The notes below the pieces were generated by a model. That model was not told where the DNA came from and made no database searches. It saw only the letters and a list, made by a program, of their open reading frames with translations. From Paenibacillus silagei (GTDB lineage: Bacteria; Bacillota; Bacilli; Paenibacillales; Paenibacillaceae), in NCBI RefSeq assembly GCF_017874735.1, contig NZ_JAGGLV010000011.1, forward strand, positions 1-64,000: 64,000 nt of DNA, read 5' to 3'. The translations under genes were made by a program, and so were the position numbers. This document shows, piece after piece, positions 56,852 through 64,000 of the stretch; the first letter of the stretch is position 1, and every line of letters starts with the position of its first letter.

Positions 56852-59800
56852 CATGAACAGCCGGGATTCCCCCGCCGTCCAAATATTCAGCGCCTGTGTG
56901 CGGACTGCCGCATGACTGCAATTCCTGTACCACCGCAGCCGTTCAGCGGCTTCCGGGCTCCAGTGCAGCGCATGGCCCGCTGCTTCCAGCAAGGACAGTC
57001 CGAGATACGGAGCTTCATAAGACGGTTCTGCCCGCAGCACATCCACAATCTCAAGCAGTGTCTCCGGTGTCCAGTATCCGGCGCTGTTCTCCAGGCTGAC
57101 GGCAAGCCCGCGGTACAACTCGCTCAAGAGCTGCGGCTGACGGCTGGCCTCCTGCGCGATCTGCTTCACATACCCGGATGCTTCCTCTACGTTACTCCAA
57201 TCGATTACTGCGATATATAAGGTCAAGACAAGCTCTTGTAAAGTCTCATCACCGGCCAGCGTATCGGCCAGCTCCAGGTACAACGGGGTAAGCTGTACCC
57301 TTGTGCTCTTAGGCAGACCGGTTAACTGCTTGATGAGCACCTGCAGGCGCTGCCGGTGCGGCAGGTCTCTGTCCGCTGCTGCATTCCATTCCTGTGTCAT
57401 GGGCGTTGACGCCAGCTGCCGGCAGATCCCTGCCACAACCGCATTCACTTTGCCGTCCCGGGCGGCTTCAATCAGTGTCATCATCGCAAACTCCCAGCTG
57501 GAGCTGTCCTTCAGACCCGCAACCGCCTGAGCCGCAGCCGCCGCAACGGTGCCTTCATAACCGCTTGTCCACCACTTCATGGAACTATAAGCCTGGCTGC
57601 TGACGGATACATCCGGGTGATCGGCAATGGCTATGATTAAGTCCAGATAGCGCGGTCTGTAGGCAAGCGGAAGTGCATCAGGCTGTCGGGACAACAAACT
57701 CACTGCGATATCACGCTCTGGAGAAGCCGCGATGGCGCGCAGCACCTCCCAGCTGCGTTCATCGTCCAGCAGCCCTCTGGCAGCATGCCCTATAGCAATC
57801 ACCACATCCTTATGCACAGCAGGCTTCGTGAATTCATTCAACAGCAGCGAAAGACTGTCCTCACTTCTATACGCACCAAGCAGGCGGATGGCTTCCTTGC
57901 GGACGGTGACCTTCAGCTTCTCCCGGCTCAGCAGCGCCTTCAGAGCCTGAGACAACTGCTGCGGACTGACCCGGCGGATGCACCTTGGGATGGAGTACAT
58001 CGCTATTCGGGCCCGATCACCATCCAGATGCTCCAGCAGCACAGGCAGGGATTTCTCCGGCTCCTCCAGCAGAGACAAGGCATGAAGCGCTGCCTCCGCT
58101 ACCGCCACCTCTTTGTCCTGTACCAGATCATACAGCCGCTCCGGGTTCACATCCGGCATACTTGCCATGATTCTGATCGCTCTGGAACGCTCAAACAGGC
58201 TGTACTTGGGACCAAAGGCAATGGTTCTTAACAGGGCAGCATACACCTCCTGCTGGCGCGGCAGCCAGCGGTAGAATCCGTTCGCAGCCGGAACAGGATA
58301 GACCGTTTTGCCCGAGAGGAACTTGCCCTTGATCGCAGCGCCCGACAGATAAGGGTCCAGCCATTCCTGGCGCTTCAGGTGCAGATGCTGAAACACCTCG
58401 TGGATCGTGATGTACGATGGATCTGCATTCAGCAGCTCCTTCACCCGTTCATCGCGCGTCTGCAGCGGCTCCAGCCAGAGCCGGGTTGCCCGGATCGCGG
58501 TTCCTTCGGTCTTGGCCCTGGTGGCTTCCCGTAAGAGCTGCTGTAGCTTGACGATCCCGTACCCCCTTTTGCCAAAAGAAGTTGCCAGGCTCAGCACCAG
58601 GTTGTAATTCTCCCGCTTGCCCGCCTGTGCGGCGTAGGAATAGATACTGTCAAAGATGATCTCCTCCACGCCCCGCGGCATGTTCTTCGCAAGGGACGGC
58701 AGCGAGAGCTGCCCGTCCTGCTTCGCCAGCTTCTGGAGCGTGTTCAGCGCGAACTTGAACAGCTCTCCGCCCGGCTCCGCCGCCTGATGGCGCAGAATCG
58801 AGAAGGCCAATTGCTGCACAGAATACCTCGTTCCGTAGGAGGTGTCTCTGGCATCAATCACACTGTCTACCAGCGCAGTAAGCGCGGGGATATGGGCAGC
58901 CTCGTACACAGACGCCGGACTCTCAGACAGCTCCTTGAACACCGCCCCCCGCACAGGGTCCTGATCATTACGGATGCGTCCTAAGGTCAGCAGTGTAGCC
59001 TCCATGCCCTGCCTGGCCAGAACTGTGCTGCGGATCAGCTGCATCAGCGCCGTAGCGCGTTCATCTGCATTCGATACCCGGGTTGCCTGCTCCAGCTGCG
59101 CTCTGACCTGAAGAATCGGGCGCGCGGCGGTGATGCGCAGGGTGCTCTCCCGGTTCTCCCTGATCTCGCGCAGGCCCAGCATCCGGGCAGCCTCCCGGTC
59201 ACGCAGCGCATGCGGCAATACATACAGCAGTCTCTCCGGAAAAACCCGCTCCCGGCGCTTCTCCTCCTCATATGCAGCATCGAAAATCTCCTGGCGCTTA
59301 GAAGGCGCAAGATGCTCCAGCAGCCGCGTCACATGATAGGGCTCGTCCGCCAGCAGCCTGGCAAGCTGCGACAATTGGTCCCTGGAGAGGAGCTTCGCCC
59401 GCTTGAGCACAGCTTCAGGCACACCATAAGTCATAAGCTCAACACGCGTCTGCGTTCGGATCAGCAGCTCATACACCTCGCCTGGTCTCAGGCGCATCAG
59501 TGTGCCGAGATTCGCCTTAAGCGCAGGCGGCAGTGTGTCTGCCGTTCCATGGTTCTCCGCATAGGCCAGCACCAGGTCAGGCTTAAGATTACTCAGATGC
59601 TCCATCGCGGAGGAGAACTGCGACCAGACCAGACCCTTAGCCCTTAGCGGGGCCGCTTCCAGCTCTCTGGTGAAATACTCCGCGACCACCTCCAAATGGC
59701 GGCTGGACAGCTTTTTCCAATCCTTAATGGCGTACCCCAGCTCAGCAAGCCGCGCGCGGACGGTTGCCGCAGAGCAGGCCTGCAGCACAATCGCTGCCTC

Positions 59801-60229
59801 CTCCGGGCCCCACCGGGCCTGTACCACCGGCAATAGCCGTTCCGCCACCTCCTGGCGGTTCATCAGGGCTACCGTGCGCAGCAGCTTACGGCGGCAATCC
59901 TGTGACAGCTGCGGAAGCTCGCGTTCAATCTCTTCGGCTGAAGCGGCCTTGGGCAGCAGGCCCGCAGCCATATTACGGATACTGGCCATGGGGTGCTTCA
60001 GCCCCGCCAGAATCACTGGCGCATCCAGCGTAGCGATCGCCCCCATCAGGGCCAGCCGTGCTTCATAAGCCCCGCCCCCAAGTAAGGAGGTAAGTAGCTG
60101 TGAGTATTCCGGGGACCCCAGGTGATCGCGGCCTAGTCGTGTGATTGCTTTGATTCTATCGGAATACCCCAGGGCATCCAGCTCCCCCAGTAAGCGCTCT
60201 TTATTCAATGGGTCTCGTCTCCTAGTCAT
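56846..60229 (-). CDS. Giant HEAT-repeat protein
   Basis: A 1,127-aa soluble protein made almost entirely of helical pairs. HEAT-type repeats are clearest at about 35-130 ('LGGGAYEARLALMGAIATLDAPVILAGLKHPMASIRNMAAGLLP') and at 690-830 ('RAIRIMASMPDVNPERLYDLVQDKEVAVAEAALHALSLLEEPE'). No enzyme motif, signal peptide or membrane segment is seen. It is probably a scaffold. GAGGAGG lies 4 bases before the ATG. It is convergent with the GNAT gene, with a 6-bp overlap at the stops. Related long HEAT proteins are found in Paenibacillus, without known function. Confidence 0.8.
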   Translation of the reverse strand: MTRRRDPLNKERLLGELDALGYSDRIKAITRLGRDHLGSPEYSQLLTSLLGGGAYEARLALMGAIATLDAPVILAGLKHPMASIRNMAAGLLPKAASAEEIERELPQLSQDCRRKLLRTVALMNRQEVAERLLPVVQARWGPEEAAIVLQACSAATVRARLAELGYAIKDWKKLSSRHLEVVAEYFTRELEAAPLRAKGLVWSQFSSAMEHLSNLKPDLVLAYAENHGTADTLPPALKANLGTLMRLRPGEVYELLIRTQTRVELMTYGVPEAVLKRAKLLSRDQLSQLARLLADEPYHVTRLLEHLAPSKRQEIFDAAYEEEKRRERVFPERLLYVLPHALRDREAARMLGLREIRENRESTLRITAARPILQVRAQLEQATRVSNADERATALMQLIRSTVLARQGMEATLLTLGRIRNDQDPVRGAVFKELSESPASVYEAAHIPALTALVDSVIDARDTSYGTRYSVQQLAFSILRHQAAEPGGELFKFALNTLQKLAKQDGQLSLPSLAKNMPRGVEEIIFDSIYSYAAQAGKRENYNLVLSLATSFGKRGYGIVKLQQLLREATRAKTEGTAIRATRLWLEPLQTRDERVKELLNADPSYITIHEVFQHLHLKRQEWLDPYLSGAAIKGKFLSGKTVYPVPAANGFYRWLPRQQEVYAALLRTIAFGPKYSLFERSRAIRIMASMPDVNPERLYDLVQDKEVAVAEAALHALSLLEEPEKSLPVLLEHLDGDRARIAMYSIPRCIRRVSPQQLSQALKALLSREKLKVTVRKEAIRLLGAYRSEDSLSLLLNEFTKPAVHKDVVIAIGHAARGLLDDERSWEVLRAIAASPERDIAVSLLSRQPDALPLAYRPRYLDLIIAIADHPDVSVSSQAYSSMKWWTSGYEGTVAAAAAQAVAGLKDSSSWEFAMMTLIEAARDGKVNAVVAGICRQLASTPMTQEWNAAADRDLPHRQRLQVLIKQLTGLPKSTRVQLTPLYLELADTLAGDETLQELVLTLYIAVIDWSNVEEASGYVKQIAQEASRQPQLLSELYRGLAVSLENSAGYWTPETLLEIVDVLRAEPSYEAPYLGLSLLEAAGHALHWSPEAAERLRWYRNCSHAAVRTQALNIWTAGESRLFML

Positions 60230-60298
60230 ACGTCCTCCTCTTGAATCTGTTCTGACCTCTTCCTTATTTTACAAAAAGCAAGCTTTCACCCGCAACAA

Positions 60299-60394
60299 GT
60301 GGAAACGGCTTTGCCGTCCTTTTAAAGGACGGTACCGTTTCAGCGAGAAATAGAAGGATAATTTATTGAGTGAAACGTATAAATTCTTATATTT
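60299..60394 (+). repeat. Palindromic dispersed element, copy R3
   Basis: GTGGAAACGGC, stems CCGTCCTTT/AAAGGACGG and GAAACGG/CCGTTTC, then the tail CAGCGAGAAATAGAAGGATA and TATAAATTCTTATATTTC. It is nearly identical to R2 in the first 64 bp. It lies between the HEAT and YaaA genes. Confidence 0.92.
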
Positions 60395-60398
60395 CAAA

Positions 60399-60448
60399 CA
60401 AAAGGGTAACCCCGAATCTGGTGCTTCCACCATCTTCAAGATTACCCT
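60399..60448 (-). terminator. Rho-independent terminator of the yaaA-like gene
   Basis: On the minus strand AGGGTAATC and GATTC...GGTTACCCT form the outer stem and GGTG-GAAG-CACC the inner one, followed by TTTGTTTG. It lies 22 bp after the stop. Confidence 0.7.
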
Positions 60449-60470
60449 CTATACTGCTCACTCTATCAGT

Positions 60471-61229
60471 CTACTCTTTGTCTTGCTTGGCTTGAACGAA
60501 TACATATGTGTTCTCATCCGACAAGGCCGCTTCATACCGGAAGTCAAATCCGCTGAAGCCCTGAATCTCCTCCACGCTGGTCATCTGCTGCTCCGCCATG
60601 AACCGGACCATCTCGCCCCTGGCCATCTTAACCAGTGTCGCCCGCTCCACCACCTTGCCGCCGATGTTCTGCCCGAATACACAGCTTACCATCCGGACAC
60701 CACTGCTGAGGTAGGGAGAGACGCATTTGCTGTACTCCTTGGAGGCCAGATTCACAATCGTGTCAGTCTCTGCGAACAGCTGGTCCGCTAATCTTCTGTT
60801 CCAGAACTCATAGAGGGTGCTGAAGCCCGGCCCGCCCAGCTTGGCCTGCATCTCCAGCCTGTAAGGGACCACTCCGTCGAAAGGCCGGACGATCCCATAG
60901 AACCCGGACAGTATCCGCAAATGCTGCTGCAGATAGTCCAGCTCCTCCGTCTGAAAAATCCCCGGCGCCATGTACTGGTACTGGATGCCCTCATAGGCGA
61001 AGATCGCCGGGGTCAGGTTCCGCGTCAGGTCCATCTCTTCAATCCGCTGCATATTCAGCGCAGCAATAGCGTCATTGCATTTCCACAGCGCCTTGGCTTC
61101 TGCGTAACTGAGTTTACGAAGCAGAGCCAGGAGCGTCTGTGACTCGTGTAAGAACTGCGGAGCCTGGCGGGAATCCAGGAAATCCGTGTCCGTCTTCATC
61201 TTTTTGGCAGGTGAAATGATGATTCTCAT
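60471..61229 (-). CDS. yaaA: Peroxide stress protein YaaA
   Basis: A 252-aa member of the YaaA/DUF328 family. It begins MRIIISPAKKMKTD and has 'LWKCNDAIAALNMQR', 'FYGIVRPFDGVVPYRLEM', 'NLASKEYSKCV' and 'ARGEMVRFM' in the expected order. In E. coli YaaA lowers free iron during hydrogen peroxide stress, and the fold binds DNA through a helix-hairpin-helix. The ribosome binding site is weak (AGAGCG). Monocistronic. Confidence 0.92.
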   Translation of the reverse strand: MRIIISPAKKMKTDTDFLDSRQAPQFLHESQTLLALLRKLSYAEAKALWKCNDAIAALNMQRIEEMDLTRNLTPAIFAYEGIQYQYMAPGIFQTEELDYLQQHLRILSGFYGIVRPFDGVVPYRLEMQAKLGGPGFSTLYEFWNRRLADQLFAETDTIVNLASKEYSKCVSPYLSSGVRMVSCVFGQNIGGKVVERATLVKMARGEMVRFMAEQQMTSVEEIQGFSGFDFRYEAALSDENTYVFVQAKQDKE

Positions 61230-61310
61230 GATACGCTCTTTTCTACCCCTACGGGAAAATAAATGTACCTCTATACTATCATATTATCTCCCCGCCGGCC
61301 CCCGGCCAAG

Positions 61311-62477
61311 CTATTCAGCAGCAAGCGGTACGAAGACAGAGGCGCAGTTCGCCTGGCGGAACCGGGCAATCACATGCCTGCTCCAGTCACGCGTATACTC
61401 AGGGTGGGCGCTCAGGTACAGCTCCTCCAGATGATTGAACGCGGCATCATACGGGATGCCCGGATTGTCGCCGTTCACCTCAAGCTGGGTAATATGCAGA
61501 TAGATGCCCCCGGGCACCGTCACCTTCTCCACACTGTCAGGAAGGCCATCGAAGCTGCTGACTCTTGTGCCGAAGCAGGAATTCACCTTCCCCTCCTCCC
61601 CGCTGTTCACCGGGAATCCGTAATAGTCATGCAGGTAATACCGGGCTGCCCCGGTGGCGAATACCTGATCCTGCACGCCGAAATATTTGGTGATCACAAA
61701 CTCCTCTTCCTCCGGCAGCGTCATGCTGCAGGCAATCTTCATCTCCGGCAGCGTCACCGGCTTGAAGCGCAGGGAGCTGAACTGTTCGGCCGTATTCCCC
61801 GGCAGCATCACCGGCTCGTATTTGGTAAGAATCTCACCGGACGGGTCATATGTATTGAAGCTGAGGCCGGCGGGATTATAGACATAGCTTGTATCGTTGC
61901 GGAATTCACCCACGAAATATTCATCGGCGTGCATCCGCTCCTCGTAGCCGGTCCGCCCGGCGCTCTTCGATTCATTGATCAGAACCTTGGCATACCGGCA
62001 AGCGGGTACGGTCAGTGTCTCCGTATACTCCGGCAAATGCGCTGGCAGCCCCTCGAAGCTGCTTACCTCCATCCCCACAATCACTTTGTAGTTGCCATCC
62101 CCCTGAACCTCGGTGCGTACTGTGACGATCTCCCGGCCCTTAATCTGGTGCTCTATCAGACTGGAGAGCAGTGCAATCTCTCCTTCTGCCGCCAGCTTTT
62201 TCGTATAAAAGTAATCATTAATCGTACCGCCCGCCTGCCCGGAATCATAATACCCGCCATACCCCCGGCTCTCATACGATATCGGCAGCGCAATCCCCAC
62301 AACCTTCATTTCCGGCCTGTCCACAATGCTGCACAGCTCCGTAACCTGCTCTACATGAACCTCACTTAACATCTCCATCTGCTTCAGCTCCTCCACCATT
62401 CTCAGGATTACCGGCTTCACACGGGGACTATAGCCGTCAGCTGCTTGCTGCGGCAGTGCTTGCTTGCTCAGATTCAT
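61311..62477 (-). CDS. Tandem GyrI-like (effector-binding) domain protein without HTH
   Basis: A 388-aa protein with two related GyrI/SOUL-like halves. The first (about 30-185) has 'VSSFEGLPAHLPEYTETLTVPACRYAKVLI'. The second (about 235-380) has 'VSSFDGLPDSVEKVTVPGGIYLHI'. The parallel 'VSSF-x-GLP' strings show an internal duplication. There is no DNA-binding domain. GGAGAGGAG precedes the ATG. It is 58 bp downstream of the AraC/GyrI regulator gene and may bind the same ligand, for example as a sink or hydrolase, as GyrI-like proteins can be. Confidence 0.8.
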   Translation of the reverse strand: MNLSKQALPQQAADGYSPRVKPVILRMVEELKQMEMLSEVHVEQVTELCSIVDRPEMKVVGIALPISYESRGYGGYYDSGQAGGTINDYFYTKKLAAEGEIALLSSLIEHQIKGREIVTVRTEVQGDGNYKVIVGMEVSSFEGLPAHLPEYTETLTVPACRYAKVLINESKSAGRTGYEERMHADEYFVGEFRNDTSYVYNPAGLSFNTYDPSGEILTKYEPVMLPGNTAEQFSSLRFKPVTLPEMKIACSMTLPEEEEFVITKYFGVQDQVFATGAARYYLHDYYGFPVNSGEEGKVNSCFGTRVSSFDGLPDSVEKVTVPGGIYLHITQLEVNGDNPGIPYDAAFNHLEELYLSAHPEYTRDWSRHVIARFRQANCASVFVPLAAE

Positions 62478-62535
62478 AGGTCAGCTCCTCTCCTGGTTAA
62501 GCTCAAGTATAGTAGCTCGCGGTACGTAAATATTA

Positions 62536-63807
62536 TCACTTCTTAACATCTTTCAGCTTCATCCACACGCTCATGGTTATGGCATCCGGGCGGCCCTGGG
62601 CTACTGTCTCATAGGTTGTAAAAGCAAGCGCCTCCTCCCTGCTCCATCCGCACTCCTCTATCCAGCTCTCCAAAAGCGCGATAAACATTCCCCGGTCCCC
62701 ATAGCTGCTGCTCTCAAGCACCGCATACCTGCCGGCGGGAGCCTGCAAAATCTGAAGGCCGCTATCTCCGGCCAGCGCTATCGCTTGCCCCCGTTCCAGC
62801 TGCACTCCGCAGGTATAGCGGCCCCCGCGCTGGATGACGCAGAACATGCTTGACGTTCTTAGCACCTCAGGATGATGCCTTGAGCAATAGTTCATTACGG
62901 CTGCCGCTGCCTCCTCCTCCGCCTGCTCCCCTTCCCTGGACGCAGCCAGAAATTCAAGACCTTCACTGAAGCTCACACTGATCTTGTCATAATCCGTCCG
63001 CTTCCTCACCGGCACATACAGAATCAGCTTCTTCACCTCGCCGCCCTTGCGGATATACTCTTCCCCGTAGCGCTCCTCATCCTGCTCGAACATGCTGGTT
63101 CTCAGCCACTTCAGATACAGATAGTCCCAGGCCAGTCCGATCTCAGCCTCATCGCTTCGGACCGCCAGCTTGGCACAGGTTAAGCTGCGTGCCGGGACAA
63201 CCGCAAGCTCCCGGAAGATACTTCCGGTTAAGCTGTACAGCAAGGCCGAGTCGTACTCTACCGCAAGCTCATAACAGAACAAACCGCCCTGCGGCTGCCC
63301 GTCTCGCCCGAAGAGTCTGCCCTGGTAGGCGGGGAGAAGAGCGTATAACGATTCCAGCGCTTGCTGTTCAATGCCGCTGTGCTTGGTTGAATAGAATTTC
63401 ATATGTAGAGTCGCAGGGAGGATCTCTGTGCTGACGGTTACCTGCCGGACGGCTTCACTGTCGAATCTGGGGAAGAAATAGCAGGCGGTACTTTTTTGAT
63501 AGGCTAACGGGGTTAAACTTGTGGCTGATTTCACATACTTGCATAAGGCTTGCTGGGAGCTGTAGCCGCAGGCGTATGCAATCTCGGCAAGCGGACGCTG
63601 TGAGCTCCGGATCATCCCGAGCGCCACCGAGAGCCTGCGCTTGCGGATGTACTCTTTGACCGAGTGTCCGGTGTAGGTATAGAAGTCACGGTACAGCTGC
63701 ATCAGCGAGGTGAAGCCGGCCTGCGCAGCTTGTTCAAGTGGAATCTCCTCATGTAGATGCTCCTCAATGAAGGCGATGGATTGTCTGAAGCGGGTAGTCC
63801 CTGGCAT
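62536..63807 (-). CDS. AraC family regulator with GyrI-like domains
   Basis: A 423-aa protein. The AraC domain is at about 5-105: 'LEQAAQAGFTSLMQLYRDFYTYTGHSVKEYIRKRRLSVA' and 'LAEIAYACGYSSQQALCKYVKSATSLTPLAY'. It is followed by two effector domains (about 115-275 and 300-420, the latter with 'ILQAPAGRYAVLESSSYG'). GGAGGA lies 6 bases before the ATG at 63807. The ATG two codons earlier abuts that site. It is probably co-transcribed with the tandem GyrI protein that follows. The ligand is unknown. Confidence 0.85.
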   Translation of the reverse strand: MPGTTRFRQSIAFIEEHLHEEIPLEQAAQAGFTSLMQLYRDFYTYTGHSVKEYIRKRRLSVALGMIRSSQRPLAEIAYACGYSSQQALCKYVKSATSLTPLAYQKSTACYFFPRFDSEAVRQVTVSTEILPATLHMKFYSTKHSGIEQQALESLYALLPAYQGRLFGRDGQPQGGLFCYELAVEYDSALLYSLTGSIFRELAVVPARSLTCAKLAVRSDEAEIGLAWDYLYLKWLRTSMFEQDEERYGEEYIRKGGEVKKLILYVPVRKRTDYDKISVSFSEGLEFLAASREGEQAEEEAAAAVMNYCSRHHPEVLRTSSMFCVIQRGGRYTCGVQLERGQAIALAGDSGLQILQAPAGRYAVLESSSYGDRGMFIALLESWIEECGWSREEALAFTTYETVAQGRPDAITMSVWMKLKDVKK

Positions 63808-63832
63808 AGGCATTCCTCCGGCAGAATGTATA

Positions 63833-64000
63833 TTACATCAGATCTTCATACTTGCGCTTCCCGTGAAGCACCCGTCTAATCTCAACGATATCATCTAATA
63901 CAACATAGAACACGATGTAATTCTCCACAACCAAAGAACGGTATTCATCCTTTAAGCCAATCATGTTACGAGCAACAGGACTGGAGAATGGAAATAACTC
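63833..64000 (-). CDS. RelE/ParE family toxin, C-terminal part (cut by window edge)
   Basis: 55 codons and a stop are inside the window. The fragment begins ELFPFSSPVARNMIGLKDEY, and continues RSLVVENYIVFYVVLDDIVEI, RRVLHGKRKYEDLM. The R-x-L-V-V-E-N-Y-I-V-F-Y and V-x-x-I-R-R-V-L-H-G-K-R strands are those of RelE/ParE plasmid-stabilisation toxins. The N-terminus and the antitoxin gene should lie to the right, outside the window. The stop is 25 bp before the AraC start. Confidence 0.8.
   Translation of the reverse strand, partial: ELFPFSSPVARNMIGLKDEYRSLVVENYIVFYVVLDDIVEIRRVLHGKRKYEDLM

Noticed and set aside
61263..62369. 368-codon open frame on the plus strand
   Set aside because: It mirrors the tandem GyrI-like gene on the minus strand, with no ribosome binding site and no recognisable domain.

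Overview
The window looks like a Paenibacillus chromosome (Bacillota). The grounds are a GC content near 50%, AGGAGG-type ribosome binding sites with frequent TTG and GTG starts, a paeninodin-type lasso peptide cluster, a GH11 xylanase under a CcpA cre box, and many GNAT and AraC/GyrI-type genes. Species cannot be fixed from the sequence. About 50 protein genes are supported, mostly in short operons on the minus strand.

Layout. 1-290: tandem sigma-A promoters and the start of the leader of an rRNA operon that leaves the window to the left. 293-6873: small genes (DUF4023-like, stalk-domain protein, GNAT, MbcS-like acyl-CoA synthetase, SMI1-like, HEAT, MDR oxidoreductase, DUF554). 7102-14516: lasso peptide locus, with a nucleotidyltransferase on the plus strand converging on a minus-strand operon C-A-K-B1-B2-D. 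The precursor gene A is only 126 bp (12437-12562). 14779-18088: GNAT, YgjP-type metallopeptidase, PIG-V-like mannosyltransferase. 18326-24189: complete oligopeptide ABC importer (A-B-C-D-F). 24786-28047: FtsX/LolD-type ABC pair. 28222-30122: SDR and aldo/keto reductase. 30153-35186: a 1,677-residue SF1 helicase fused to a Vsr/DUF559-like nuclease. 35732-41614: GH94-like enzyme, DUF4003, GNAT, amino-acid permease. 41847-45384: heterodimeric ABC exporter. 46011-51000: GNAT, AraC/GyrI regulator, phosphatase, ClbS/DfsB-type protein, small lipoprotein and GT-C glycosyltransferase. 51166-55931: SUMF1-like lipoprotein, xylanase, polyol dehydrogenase and ROK regulator, probably pentose/xylan-related. 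56101-64000: GNAT, giant HEAT protein, YaaA, a double GyrI-like protein, an AraC/GyrI regulator, and the 3' end of a RelE/ParE toxin gene at the right edge.

Beyond the genes, the most striking structure is in the intergenic DNA. Four loci carry arrays of a 21-bp imperfect palindrome, TA(G/A)NTG-N9-CANNTA. Its centres lie 51, 62 and 51 bp apart in the three full loci, and 51 and 61 bp apart in the decayed one. Two further tandem repeats of unrelated sequence (8391-8780 and 53109-53346) also have exactly 51-bp units. Spacings of 51 and 62 bp are close to 5 and 6 helical turns, so the repeats stay on one face of the DNA. A separate palindromic element of about 95 bp occurs three times, and one copy supplies the C-terminus and stop codon of a GNAT gene.

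All functional calls come from reading motifs and gene order; no database search was run.
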